A stretch of 64,000 nucleotides of DNA from Galeopsis tetrahit (Eukaryota > Streptophyta > Magnoliopsida > Lamiales > Lamiaceae). Where the stretch lies: contig OY776124.1 in NCBI GenBank assembly GCA_963675135.1, positions 10,740,677 to 10,804,676 on the forward strand, read 5' to 3'. Shown here piece after piece: positions 34,156-46,200 of this stretch. The stretch's first letter is position 1, and every line of letters begins with the position of its first letter. The position numbers and the translations under genes were made by a program. Under the pieces are notes generated by a model. That model made no database searches. It was not told the DNA's origin and worked only from the letters and a program-made list of their open reading frames with translations.

Positions 34156-34490
34156 GTGGCTTTGGTGTACAGCTACAAACATGCTGCAAGTGGATTTTCT
34201 GCTAAACTAATTTCTCTACAGGTTTCTGAGCTTTTTGAAGGGAGTAAGTTTTCATCCTTCATAAGCACCACATCACTTCTTTTTTTGCATCTAGCCTTTT
34301 CAATTTCAAATCTTTCAGTCAATTTCGATGACGGTATCATATTGTGTCTTTCTCTTTCTTTGCTTGTGGGATTGTTCAGGTCGTTTAAAATTTCACCCTC
34401 GACGTTGTTGCTGCTCCGTCTCAGGTAATCCATCTCTTTATCATACTTAAAATTCTAAGCATCAATTGTCCTAAATTATAGATGCAGGAA
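34156..34490 (+). pseudogene. Subtilase propeptide (inhibitor I9) fragment, copy 2
   Basis: The frame beginning at 34156 reads ALVYSYKHAASGFSAKL followed by ISLQVSELFEG, the typical inhibitor I9 propeptide core of plant subtilisin-like serine proteases. Homology ends at about residue 35, and the remaining reading to 34428 is unlike a subtilase. No catalytic domain is present, so this is a captured exon fragment. It matches copy 1 over about 320 bases. Confidence 0.7.
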
Positions 34491-36620
34491 TTCTAAGTAT
34501 TTTTAAGCAGTTTAGTGATTCCATTAGTACATATTTTTAAGCAGTTTAATGATTCCATTAGTTAAAAATATAATTGGTTTATTTTAATATTGCTGATGTC
34601 ACTGCAGAGATTGCCTTAGCTTGAATCTATGTGATTTATCAACATTATTTTAGATAATAATACAATAAGAAAGTTTGGACCAGTTAACAATTTGGTGCTT
34701 CCTATTATCTTGAATTTGTGGTCTTGCACTAAAACTGTTTATCTTCGTGTGAAAATTTTCATAGTTGCTTAAATGGAAATGCATGGGTGTAGGGTACTTG
34801 GTTGTTGTTAAATTATTTCAAAAGCAACCCTTTTTATTCTAGACATTTCTGAGGTAGAAAACCTCTTTACAATTTATTTTTCTTGCTGCTTCATATTTGT
34901 CAATTTCCCGATTTGGATTTTGTTTAGAATTTTGTGGATGAAAATGAGTTTTCGTTTATTTGTTTAGAGTTTTGTGGATGAAAATGGGTTTTCGTTTATC
35001 TTTTGGTTTTCTGATACTAGATTCTAATGATTTTATTTAGGATAAGGTCCTGTTTGATTTATAGTTTCTGGGTTTTTTTTTACCTTGACTTTGATTACTG
35101 AAATTGCTCATTTGTATTAGGCGAGTTTACATAAGGAAAGTTATAGTGGAGGAATTAAGCTTAATTGGAAGTTTTTGATTTAAAAAAATGTTTATTTTGG
35201 TACCTTTATTAAAGGTAACTTTTGAATACTAACTTTGTTTTAGGCTTGTCTCTTGCCTATCGATTGTGATGAATTGGTGAAATTTTCTCTTTGTTTATAG
35301 AAGAAAATGGAAATACAGTGGTCCTTATTGGTAAATGGTGATTAATAATTTTCCCTGGTTACGTATTTAAGCTAGATTTCTCTTTCGGAAGCGTTGAAAT
35401 CTTGTGAAACTCAAACACGACCCACCCTTTCACATGGTGTTGCTGACGAAACATTCGAGTGACCAGGCCAACTGATCTTGCGAATGCATTAGGGAATCAA
35501 GGTGTGTCTGCTCTTAAGTGTCTAAATTGATGTTGAATTCTGAATGGAGATTGTGAACTTTGTTGATAGTTAACTTGTGTTTTATAGCATGTCTTAGCTA
35601 GGTTGATACAAATTTGATTGAACATTTCTGCTTCTTTAGGTTATTTAGCTAGGTTGATACAAATTTGATCGAACATTTCTTCTTCTTTAGGTTATTTTAG
35701 ACGTTGAGTTGTTTGTTTATCTTGCCAGTAATTAATCATGTACCATCATATTCTAAAGATGCAGGGTACTTGTGTATACATATCAATGTGCTAAGAGATG
35801 AATTTAAGAACAAACACACAATAGATATGAGAATGTAGTGAATAAAAATTCTAAAAATTATATAGTCATTTAGGTATATATGTAATCTAGTGGACTTGAT
35901 TGAGAAGACAGGATGAATCATGAACGGTGTTTCTTGATTTGAACAGGTATCAAGCATGATTTTAAGAGTGTTTTATTAGAATTGACATTTGTTAAATTAG
36001 AAAATTTGGGTGTTATTGTGAATCTGTGAGGGATGGATCGTTTACTTACCATTGAATATTTAATGTATTTATAATATAGTTTGTTTCATCGTTGCCTTAT
36101 ATTTTGATACTTATTACCCCTGCTGCATCATCTACTCAGATGGCAATATAAGAATTCAGAACAGCAGCAAGCTCTGCTTTTCCAATCTAGGAGGTATATC
36201 AACAAATGGAACAGCAAGCTCTGCTTTTCCAATCTAGGAGGTATATCAACAAATGGCCAGCTTCAGAAAACAGCAGAATAGAGCCGGATTTTGTTATACT
36301 ATTACATTAAAGTTGAGAGCTTTTTTTAGTTTAATGAACTGTGACTTCATGCCTGAATCACTGAATATAAACTCTCTACATATTGTGTCTTTCAAATTGA
36401 ATGATTTTTGTTATTTTTCTTTATTTTTTAAAGATAGAAATTTAGTTTAACCAAACCAAAAGTTTTTGAAGATGCAAAATTAACAATATTTTTATAGAAT
36501 TGTAGAATAAATATATAGATAAAATTAATAATATTTTTATAGAATTGTAGAATAAATATATAGATAAATATGCATGGGTATAGATGTTTTGTATTAATAA
36601 ACTGATTGAACTTGACATAT
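34490..36620. repeat. Non-coding part of composite with many short tandem duplications
   Basis: Doublets: 34495-34560 (TTTTTAAGCAGTTTAGTGATT), 34927-34998 (GTGGATGAAAATGAGTTTTCG), 35597-35700 (AGCTAGGTTGATACAAATTT), 36162-36255 (AGCAAGCTCTGCTTTTCCAA) and 36478-36570 (ATATTTTTATAGAATTGTAG). Unit lengths are about 35-50 bases. No gene recognised. Confidence 0.75.
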
Positions 36621-36887
36621 AATTGAGAAATGAATATAGCTACCTGTATAAAAACTTGAGGATCATTATTTGTGAGAAAACAAGCATCATAAAGAGACCT
36701 CGAAAGAAAAAATGTTGATGAAATAAAATCTAGATTTTAGAGTTGGTTCAAAATAAGACAATCCAGGGCCTCAAATTTTAGGACTGAAATTATCATCCAA
36801 GATTAGTTCTAGGAGAACAAAGAAATAGGCATGCTGCAAAAAAAAAAGGGAACACAAAGATCACGGAAAATAAAGGAATAATAAGTT

Positions 36888-36913
36888 CGTGCATCGCACG
36901 GGCAAAAATCTAG
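36888..36913 (+). other. Helitron 3' terminus: hairpin plus CTAG
   Basis: CGTGCATCGCACG forms a 5-bp stem with a 3-base loop; GGCAAAAATCTAG follows and the next base is T. This is a common plant Helitron 3' end. Confidence 0.88.
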
Positions 36914-36925
36914 TATTTAGAAAAG

Positions 36926-37045
36926 TAGAACGTCATTATCAACAACACTCTTTTCTCTCTTCCATTCGGGTTCATCCGGAAGAATGGACGTCATTATCAA
37001 CAACACCCTTTTTTCTCTTCCATTCGGGTTCATTCGGGAGAAAGG
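36926..37045. repeat. Tandem duplication, 58-bp unit
   Basis: The unit with ACGTCATTATCAACAACAC and TTCCATTCGGGTTCATCCG occurs twice, immediately after the Helitron end. Confidence 0.8.
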
Positions 37046-37065
37046 ACCGGCGTTAGCGGGCTAGT

Positions 37066-37331
37066 CTTGGGTGAGACCGTCTCACAGAATGAGATCCGTG
37101 AGACGGCTTTTATATATAAAAAGTGATAATTGAGCAAAAAGTGATAGTGTTTAAGTCAAAAGCGATAGTCACTTCTGTTAAAAATATTATCACTTTTTAT
37201 TTAAACATTATCACTTTTTTTACAAATCAAAATCTGGAAAAAAAATATGGGTTATCTTACCCAAAATTTTGAAATATGGATTAAAAGGATCCGTCTCACA
37301 GAAAAAGATTCGTGAGACGGTCTCACACAAG
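37066..37331. mobile_element. MITE with TGTGAGACCGTCTCAC ends
   Basis: The ends CTTGGGTGAGACCGTCTCAC and, inverted, CTTGTGTGAGACCGTCTCAC are themselves partly palindromic. The interior holds repeated AAAAGTGATA motifs in both orientations. No clear target duplication was found, so the superfamily is unassigned. Confidence 0.75.
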
Positions 37332-38917
37332 TTTTTGCAATGACGTTTTTCTTAATTTTATTAAATTACTGTCAAACATATATATTAAATTAAATTATTT
37401 TTTAAATATTAACATTTTATAAAAAAAAAAATATAAGTTTCACATGATAATGAGTAGATTTGGTAAACCTTTTAAAGTAAAGAAAATTGTTAATTTGTGT
37501 TGAATTTTAAAGTAATGATATTTTGTGTAAAATTATGAGGGTGATGTTTATAAATAACTTTTCAAAAAAAAAGACGGACTTAGTATTTATTTTAAAATTT
37601 TAAATTCAAGTTAACTTTTTTTTTTTAAAAGCAAGATCTTCAAATTTTATTAGCAACTGCAAATGTCATTCGATACGTCCACCACAAGGTTTTGTGGCTC
37701 GTACAATTCATGAGGATTCGAGAACATTGACACGTATTTTTCAATACTCACTTCTCAAGTGTAAGAGAATCCTCGTAGTAAAAGTAAGTGCCCGGTTAAA
37801 TTATCGAATCACGGGACTAGTTTGTTAGCGTAGCCTTAGTGTTGTGTGCGTCACGTAATTATAATGAAAGAGCATGGAGTGAGCGACTAAATACTAAATG
37901 CAAAAACTAACAAGATAAATGCTAACTAAGAAAAGCAAGTAAAGTGATTATCAAATAAAGAAGTAGTGTTCGGGTGTTCTTCATTATGTGGAAATCGATT
38001 AAAGCTTAACTTGAACGTTTAATTCATTGGTTGGTGTATGATAAGAGCAATCACTAAAAATATATCTAATAAAACACCTAAGATCGGGAGGAAGGATAGA
38101 GTCGTTCTTACTCGGGTAATCACACAATTAGGGGGTTCTACTCTATCTAAATTAATCTAATCTAAGCCCTAATCATGCTTTTCCACCTGAATACTAGAAA
38201 CCAAGCTCCTATGGTCTCCTCACCAATTACCCAAACTCACATTCAAGTAATCAATGTAAATTAATGGGGTTCTAATGAAAATTATCCAACTCTCGTTGCG
38301 ATAACCCAATATACACTCAATCCACTCGATTTTCAACCCTCGATTATACGATCTATCAAGACTAACCAACTCTCGTAGCACTAATCGAGCTTCACATATA
38401 ACCTACTAATTGAATTCAAACAAATGATAAACCAAAACCCATTAACCTAATCAATACACCTTCCAATTAAATTAAACAATCCAAATTAAACTAAAAATCT
38501 AATTCCATCATAAATCCAAATACCTAAACACCAACAAATCTAGCCAATAACTAAATTAACAATTGAAATCAAACTCATAAAATATAAATAACAAAGCATT
38601 AAATTAAGAAGATATCACCTCATAAGATCTTGGGTTGCTTACAAGAAAATGAAAAACTACATTTAAAACTAGCTAATAAACTAAATTAAGTGTATTGAGT
38701 GAGGTGGAAGGTGTATTGAGTGAGGTTGAGGTTCCCCCAACGAATGATGCGCCTCTCTCGTTCGTGCCCTGCTCCCCATCGGCTTCTGTGTATCCTTCCC
38801 CTAAATGAGCTGGGCCCAATTCATTAATGGCCACATTTCTTTAATACATGGGCCCATATGGAATGTCATTCCCCCTGAAGTGAAAAAGAATGGAAGAATG
38901 GGCCTCATCCATATTAA
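37332..38917. other. AT-rich sequence, probable degraded LTR-retrotransposon
   Basis: No ORF of note. The stretch 38040-38900 is low in CpG and resembles the untranslated region of a gypsy element on the minus strand, continuous with 40104-40490, but no protein homology is visible. Confidence 0.35.
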
Positions 38918-40103
38918 GGGTTGGGGTATATACCCCTCCAGCTTTGTTTAATACACTCCCCCTCCACTTTTATTAATTAAATAATCATGTAAAATACCTG
39001 TTTTACCCTTTATTAAAATACACAAAGATAGATACACTCCCCTTCAATTTAAATTTAAACTAACCCTAATTCTATCACTAATCCTAACCCTACCTACAAA
39101 CGGCCGCCGCCGCTCAACAAACGACGGCCGCCGCTCCGCCGGCGGCCACAAAATAAATTTAGAAATTTTAAAAATCAGACTTTGAAAATAAAAAAAGTAA
39201 ACTTTATTTTGGTCGACAAACCAGGGTCGACCAAAAACACTCCGGTCGACACTGGTTTGTCGACCAAAAGTAATCCGGTCAACTCTGGTTTGTCGACCAA
39301 AAGTACTCCGACCGACTATGTGTTTCGAATGATTTTTTTTTTTTTTTAAGAAAACTGAAATTTTCGACCATTTTGGGTCGGGCAAAAACACTCTCATCGA
39401 CGAACTATTGTCGACGAGAGGGTTTTCAGGCGACCCAAAATAGTCGAAAATAAAAAAAAACAAAAAAAAAATTAAAAAAACAAACCTGTGACGATTTGGG
39501 GGGAGGGTTTCAACTTTCACGGCGGTGGAGGCCGAGAGAAGGGGTGGAGGCGGCGACGCTGGGGGAGGGGACGGGACGGAGGCGGCGACGCTAGGGGAGG
39601 GGGCGGCGCCGCCGCGCCGCTAATTAGTTGCAGAAAAAAAAAATAGAAAAAATGGGGGAGGGAGGGGGAGTGCGACAGCGAGAGGAGGAGGGGGAGTGCG
39701 ACGGCGAGAGGAGGAGGGGAGGGGGAGTTCGACGGCGAGAGGGAGGGGGTGAAGAGGGCGGTGGGGAGGAGGCGGCGCCGCCGCCGCTTGTAGAAAAAAA
39801 AAAAAAAAAAGACCTACCTGTTTCTTTAGGGAGGCGGCGCTGGAGCGGGCGGCGCCGGAGGAGGTGGCTTGGGGCGGCGGTGGCTTGGAGAAACGAAGGG
39901 GAAGGAGGGAATGAGGAGGATTAGGGAAGAAATGAGGAAATTAGGGTTTTATAGGGGGTGTGCATTTATCATACCAATTTTTAAGATAAAGGGGTATAAT
40001 AGACAATTTGGGGGGAGTGCATCTATCTCAGAGGTACTTTAAGGGGAGTATATGAATCGGGGGAGTGTATCTAACAAAGCTGGAGGGGTATATACCCCAT
40101 CCC
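38918..40103. mobile_element. MULE, 1186 bp, with GC-rich interior
   Basis: Ends GGGTTGGGGTATATACCCCT and, inverted, GGGATGGGGTATATACCCCT; shared further phrase CCAGCTTTGTT. The 9-bp duplications CCATATTAA are perfect (38909-38917 and 40104-40112). The interior has (CCGCCGC)-rich and GAGGAGGGGGAG-rich blocks at 39090-39900 and repeats of GGTCGAC/GTCGACC at 39211-39300. Open frames there (39044-39520 minus, 39628-39924 plus) are low-complexity and not credible proteins. It could be a MULE that carries a captured 5' region of a GC-rich gene. Confidence 0.9.
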
Positions 40104-40490
40104 CCATATTAATGTTGATTTCATTTCTTTCACGTGGGCCTAAATTTCAATAGAAAGCCACCAACTTTCTACACTCTGTGCTGCTGAATAATGGGCCTTC
40201 AGCTTAATTAAATGGGCTGCAACTTTTAATTGTTGGGCCCATAAAATTTTCTCGTTCAAGATTTGCGTGTTTTGCACTCAATTTTCGATTCTCTCCTTCA
40301 CTTGACTTCACAAAATAATTTAGGCGTATTTTGCTCCAAAAATTCTCATTTTCCTACAAAATAAATAAAACACTACATTTCTCCAAATCAAGAGCAATGA
40401 GTCAAATTAGTGTAAATAATGCACAAAATTCTATAAAATCATGCAAATTAAATACATGAATTTCAAGCAATTATCACACTAATCAAACAT
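40104..40490 (-). repeat. LTR-like remnant, copy A
   Basis: The last 260 bases match 41690-41936 at about 75% by eye, including TGTAAATAATGCA and the terminal TTCACACTAATCA/ATCACACTAATCA. On the minus strand it starts TGATTAGTGTGATAATTGC. The two copies are probably LTRs of one gypsy family. Confidence 0.5.
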
Positions 40491-40799
40491 TCTAGCCGCC
40501 CTAGCAAGACTGTGTGCTTTAATATTGATCACACGAGAAACATAAAAAATAGAACATAACTGAATAGAGAAAATCACCCTTTTACACGCCTTTATAATAT
40601 CTCCAAATGCTGAGTCGGTGGGTCTCCATAATTTAGGTTTACTTTATTTAGAATTAGCATTTTAAAAATTCTACCATATAAATAACAATAAAAGTCGAAA
40701 TTACAATTATCAAATGAGAATTGGGTTAATCGATGAAATGGGCCCCTATTTGCAATTGAGTTGCAATTGATTTGCACTAGGCCGTGAAGATTTTAAATG

Positions 40800-41456
40800 G
40801 GCCCGGGCTATATACCCCTCCAACCTTGTGAAATATACCCCCGATTTTTGTACCCCTCTAAAATGTCATTTGTTAGATGTACCCTCAAATAAAATACCTA
40901 ATCTACCCTTATAAATACACTCCCCTTGTTAAATCATAAAATCCTAAAAAAAATTATTTCTTTTTCCTCCTCCCACCACTCCACACTTCTTCTTTCTCCC
41001 CAAACTTATCGTCGCTGCCTCAAGTGCCATCCCCCCACCCCCGTGCGCCACCCCTTCCTCGTCGCACGCCGCCATCGAATGTAGGTTTATTTTTTCGTTT
41101 TTTTTTTCTGTTCACGGGACGGTAGCAGCGCCCCCTTGCCCAGTGCCGCTTTCCTCCCTCACTGCCGTCGACCGGGTAAGTTTAGGATTTTTTGTATTTT
41201 TTTTAATTTTTGTTGTGCGGCGGCGCCGCCCCCTCCTCCAGTGACGCCGTTGCGGTCTCCCTCCCACGGCAACCTCCTCCCCCACTCTCATTGCGGCTGC
41301 CCTTTTTTTAGATTTAGGGTTGAAAAGTAGAGGGGAGTCTATTTATCATGAACATTTTAATATAAGGATAGCTTAAATATTTTACATGATTATTAAATTA
41401 ATAAATAAGGAAAGGGAGTATACTTAACAAAGCTGGAGGAGTATATAGCCTGGGCC
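40800..41456. mobile_element. MULE, 657 bp, related to the one at 38918
   Basis: Ends GGCCCGGGCTATATACCCCT and, inverted, GGCCCAGGCTATATACTCCT. The 9-bp duplications TTTTAAATG are perfect (40791-40799 and 41457-41465). The subterminal phrase on the right, CTTAACAAAGCTGGAGGAGT, is shared with the 1186-bp element. GC-rich interior at 41020-41290, no credible ORF. Confidence 0.9.
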
Positions 41457-41465
41457 TTTTAAATG

Positions 41466-42256
41466 GCATGGAAACTTCATGTAAATGGCTGCAATTATTT
41501 CTAAATGGACCTGGGCCTAACATTAGCTACTAAAAATCATTTCTCACTTATTAATTCCAATGGGCCTCTTTGCCTTTTGTCCTTCTTCAAACTAATTACA
41601 GCTTCCCATTCTTGCACAAGAATATGACCCTCTTTACTTGGACAAATTGCCTTGGGCTTTTTAATGGGCTTTCCATCCAATAAAGTGTGTTGCCTTAAAT
41701 GGGGCCGAAAATGTAAGTCGATTTTCCTTTCTTTTCGAATTATTCCGTTGATTGACTTCACAAAATTATCAAGGCATGTTTTGCTTTAAAATTGCTCATT
41801 TTTCTTATAAAAATATAGCAAACCACACTCTTTTTCCAAATCAAGTGCAATTCAATTTAATGTAAATAATGCAAGAAATCCTATAAAATTAAGCGAATTA
41901 AACACATGAATTTCGAGCAATTTTCACACTAATCAACCCCCCAAACTTAAAGTGTTGCTCGTCCCCGAGCAACGAAAGAAAAATAGAACATGTGGGAGAA
42001 TTGCGAAGGAATTCATTCGAGCCCAAATAGAACAAGTGATTGTCATGTTTCTCAATCTAATCAAGCTTTGAGGTAGAGAAATCAACAAACAAGTTCACAA
42101 GTTATGCTCCAATCAATGCAAGATTAAGTGCTTAATTCACAATTTCATCAATCAAAGTGTATATGAAGGAAGTGTACGCTTTCAACATCAAATCATACAA
42201 GTGCACTACCATATCACATTACACATGCTTAATAATACCAATTTTGAAATCAATGC
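41466..42256 (-). mobile_element. LTR copy B and purine tract of a gypsy-like remnant
   Basis: On the minus strand AAGTTTGGGGGG (41955-41936) directly precedes an LTR-like start TGATTAGTGTGAAAATTGC, and CTCGGGGACGAGCAACAC lies just upstream. The phrase 'GGGGACGAGCAA ... AAGTTTGGGGG' is typical of plant gypsy 3' ends. No pol is present. The Sirevirus-type element at 42257 inserted into it, and it resumes for about 35 bases at 53036. Confidence 0.5.
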
Positions 42257-43136
42257 TGTAGATGTTGTTAAATCTTAAATGCTTTAACATTATCAACAAC
42301 ATCTTAATTTGACCTTCCTTGATTTATTCTAAGTCTTTTCTGAAATGTTACATTAAATGTTGTACTAAATGCTCTCACATTCAGGAACGATTCCAGAAGG
42401 TTCTACAAGAGTCTGGAACATAGAAGAGTCCAGAAGGTTGCAGAACGTGATAGAAGAGTTTAGAGCATTGTAGAATGACCTGGAACATGGCAGAAAGATC
42501 TAGAGAGATCATGGAGGTTGAGGTTCTAAAAAATAGGATCTCATAATGGAAGGATCTAGAAGCTGTGTATTTCTCTATAAATACCGCCAGAATCTTTCAT
42601 TTCAAAGTATGCACTATTCGAGTAACACCTTCTTGAGAGTTCAACCCTAGTTCGGAGTTATGGCCAGTAGTTGTATCATTTAACGTACGCCGAGGGATAC
42701 CACACCTTCCAGTGTACTTAGTTCTAGTCTTGTATCGAGTGAGAGTGAATCATAGATCAGATTAGTTCTTTAGACAGTGTTTTTTCACTTAAGTCTATTT
42801 ACAGATTCAGGCACCTGCCTCGATTGTAGTTTCTGTTTGTGGAATGTTGAAGTAATTGCTGAGACATTTCACACGACATTTTTGTGTATAACTTAGGAAC
42901 TAAGTTATTGTTTTCGCCGTAAGGCTTAGCATAGGTTTTGTTATTAATAAAATCTATGTTAAAAATTATTCCATTGTGTTCGTATTGTGTTTAGTGTTTT
43001 AGACTTCCGCTGTGTACTGTGTTTTATTATTCACATTCTGTTAGAGTTAATGCTACACTAATTGTCACAACATTCAGTGTAACATTGTTCTGTTTTTTAC
43101 TTAAACACTAGATACCCCCCCCCAACACACTTTCAG
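42257..43136 (+). repeat. 5' LTR of complete Sirevirus-type copia
   Basis: Starts TGTAGATGTTGTT and ends ACACTTTCA; 880 bp. TATA-like CTATAAATACC at 42574. Ends with a C run at 43116-43124, where the two LTRs differ in length. Confidence 0.95.
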
Positions 43137-43138
43137 TT

Positions 43139-43150
43139 GGTATCAGAGCC
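43139..43150 (+). promoter_or_regulatory. Primer-binding site, initiator methionine tRNA
   Basis: TGGTATCAGAGC, two bases after the LTR; the same primer site as the element at 1-9444. Confidence 0.95.
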
Positions 43151-43201
43151 GATACCTGACGACACTAGGTTTAGATCCTTGCTTAAAGTGTGTTTTAGTT
43201 T

Positions 43202-46200
43202 ATGTTAGCAATGGAAACACATCACATATCCACTGCACTTAGGCCACCCGTTCTAGATGGTTCAAATTATGCTTATTGGAAGCCTAAGATGCGTATGTAC
43301 ATCAAGTCAATTGATGAACGTGCTTGGAGGACTGTTCTTACAGGTTGGGACGTACCAAAAAATCCAGCAGATGCCGATGGTGAAATTCAACTCAAGAAAG
43401 AGGTTGATTGGACAGCCGATGAGATAACAACAGTAGGATACAATTCTAAAGCTTTAAATGCTATTTTTACTTCTGTTGATACCTCTATGTTTAAAATTAT
43501 ATCTAACTGTTCTACTTCTAAGGATGCATGGGACAGGTTACAAGAGCATTGTGAAGGTTCCGATAGTGTTCGAAGGACAAAGCTTCGGATGTTGGGGACA
43601 AAGTTTGAGAATCTTCGAATGAAGGAAGATGAAACAATTTCATCCTACAACGAAAGGTTAAGTGAGATTATTAACGAATCACATTCTCTTGGTGACCCTA
43701 TTTCTAATGTTAGAGTAGTACATAAGATATTAAGGTCTGTTCCTAAAAGATTTGATGCTAAGATTTGTGCTATTGAAGAGGCAAAAGATACTGATAAGAT
43801 GAGTCAAAATGAATTAGTGAGTATTCTTAGAACCTATGAAATAAACACTAATCAAATTGATGAAACTAAAGATGATAAGAAAGTTGTTGTTTTTAAAGGA
43901 GAGACATCAAACAAATCTGAGATTCAGCCTATCATTACTGAGGTTGATTCGGATGAAGAATTGATTGATGAATGCCTTAACAATCCTGACAACATTGCCC
44001 TTCTTACAAAGCATTTTAATAAATTTCTTAAGAAGTTTATGCATAAGTCTAAAGGAAATATACAGCCTAAAATCCAAATCAACACATCAACACCACAACC
44101 AGAAAGGAGGAAGATTCAATTCACACCAAGACCATCAAAGAGTGAAGGTAAACCAAGGTATGATCCTGAATTTAGAAAATCAGTTCAATGCAATGCATGT
44201 TCTGGATATGGTCACTATGCAAATGAGTGTGCCAATACCAGACTGAAGCAAAAACTGAATTTTAGTGCTACCTTGAGTGATGAATCTGATAATGATGATC
44301 TTGATGAGTTTAATGAAAGAGAAAGTGCTCATTTTACTAGAATTGATTATAATGATTCCTCAGATGATGATCTGGATGATACAGATTCTGATGTTGCACC
44401 AGATTTCTTCACATCTACAGTAACATCAAAACAGAGTCACCCAGATCTGAACTGTTTTAATGGTTTTGTTGGTAATGCAGGAAAAAGGATTGATGATGAG
44501 ACATATCAGAAATTATTAGATGATTGGAACTCTCAGAAACTCACTCTGAATTCTTTTAATAAAGAGAATGAGAATCTGAAAGACACAATCACTAAGCTAG
44601 AAGTCTTACTTACCAGAAGAGATCTTGAAGTTTGTAAACTGAAGGAGAAATTGATCAACTCTACTCTAAGTTTCAAAAAGTTTTCCAAGAGTGCTTCTGA
44701 TTTGAATGATGCTATAGCTACTGGTAAATCTAATAATTATGGTTTAGGTTATGATGGTGAAACTGCTTCTATTTCTGAAAATTTTAGAAAACCTGTGAAA
44801 TTTGTGAAGGCAAATGCTAGCACATCTGGTGTAACATCTGCACAAACAGATTCTCACAAGGTTAAACGGAAGTATATTTGTCATTATTGCTTTAAATATG
44901 GTCATATTCGTCCTTTCTGCTTGAAAATGTTTAAAGATTTGAGAGCTGAGTTTATGCCATCCAGAATGTCTTCACATCCTAGGAAACATTCTGTGAAATC
45001 TGCATGGAAACCAAAAGTTACCTGTAATGTTGTTCACACATCCTTGAAAGCATGTTTACCTGGTCTATGGTATTTTGATAGTGGTTGTTCTAGACATATG
45101 ACAGGACAAATAGACTACTTATCTGATTATGTGACTTTGAATGGTGGTAATGTTACATATGGTGGTGGATCAAAAGGAAAGATAATAGGAAAAGGGACTT
45201 TGAATGTTAAAGGTTTTCCTAAGCTTAAAAATGTTTTGCATGTTGATGGCTTACTTGCTAATCTGATTAGTATTAGTCAACTTTGTGATGATAATTTGCA
45301 TGTAAAATTTGACAAAGAGTCTTGCTATGTTCTTAATGAAGATGATGATTGTGTAATGACTGGTACTAGGTCTGCAGATAACTGTTATCTTATTGGAACT
45401 AATGTATGCAATTTGTCAAAACATGATGAAAATGTCTTATGGCACCAAAGATTAGGACATGTAAATTACAGGGCAATGAAGAAACTAATCATATCAGATG
45501 CAATCAAAGGAATACCTAAACTGAGCTTCCTGAATACCACTGTATGTGGATCATGCCAGAAAGGTAAACAGGTACGAGTGCCGCATAGAATGCTGTCACA
45601 TTGTTCTACACATCGATGTTTTGAATTGTTGCACATGGATTTGATGGGTCCTATGGAAACTGAAAGCATTGGAGGTAAGAGATATTCCTTAGTTGTGGTA
45701 GATGATTTTTCTAGATATACTTGGATTGAGTTTTTAAGAGATAAATCTGAAACATTTGCTGCTTTTAAAGTTCTCTATAAAAGGTTCAAAAATGTGTTTA
45801 ACTTGAAAGTTGGCCGTATTAGAACTGATCATGGTAGGGAATTTGAGAATAGCATGTTTAATGATTTCTGTGATAAGAAAGGTATCTTGCAAGAATATTC
45901 ATCTCCTAAAACTCCACAACAAAATGGAATTGTTGAAAGAAAGAATATAACTTTACAAGAAATGGCAAGAGTCATGCTTTTATCTAAAAGTCTTTCTAAA
46001 AGATTTTGGGCTGAAGCATTGAATACAGCATGTCATATTATTAATAGAGTTTATATTCGATCTGGTACTAATCAAACACCTTATGAGATTCTGAATGTTA
46101 GAAAACCAAGTGTGAAATATTTTCATGTATTTGGTTGTGTGTGTTATATTTTGAATGATAGGGATCAACTTCACAAGTTTGATTCTAAAAGTGATAAAGG

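Larger units (their letters stand above)
32056..36913 (+). mobile_element. Helitron-like composite with captured fragments (5' end tentative)
   Basis: The 3' terminus is clear: a CGTGC/GCACG hairpin and CTAG before T (36888-36913). Upstream lie fragments of unrelated origin: two copies of a subtilase propeptide fragment, a mitochondrial rrn18 fragment, and many short tandem duplications. This is what a gene-capturing non-autonomous Helitron looks like. No helicase is present. A TC dinucleotide after A at 32056 (TCTACCTTATATACTATT) is only a candidate 5' end; the real one could be anywhere between about 32056 and 33600. Confidence 0.55.

Noticed and set aside
33833..34189. Minus-strand frames of 118 and 86 codons resembling 'rDNA transcription regulator' type proteins
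   Set aside because: They are antisense to the mitochondrial rrn18 fragment; such database names come from translated rRNA antisense strands.
39044..39520. 158-codon minus-strand ORF with repeated FGRQT/VDR motifs
   Set aside because: The repeats reflect GTCGACC DNA repeats; probably chance.
39628..39924. 98-codon Gly/Arg/Glu-rich ORF in the GC-rich MULE
   Set aside because: Low-complexity translation of GGAGGAGGGGG-type repeats; no domain.
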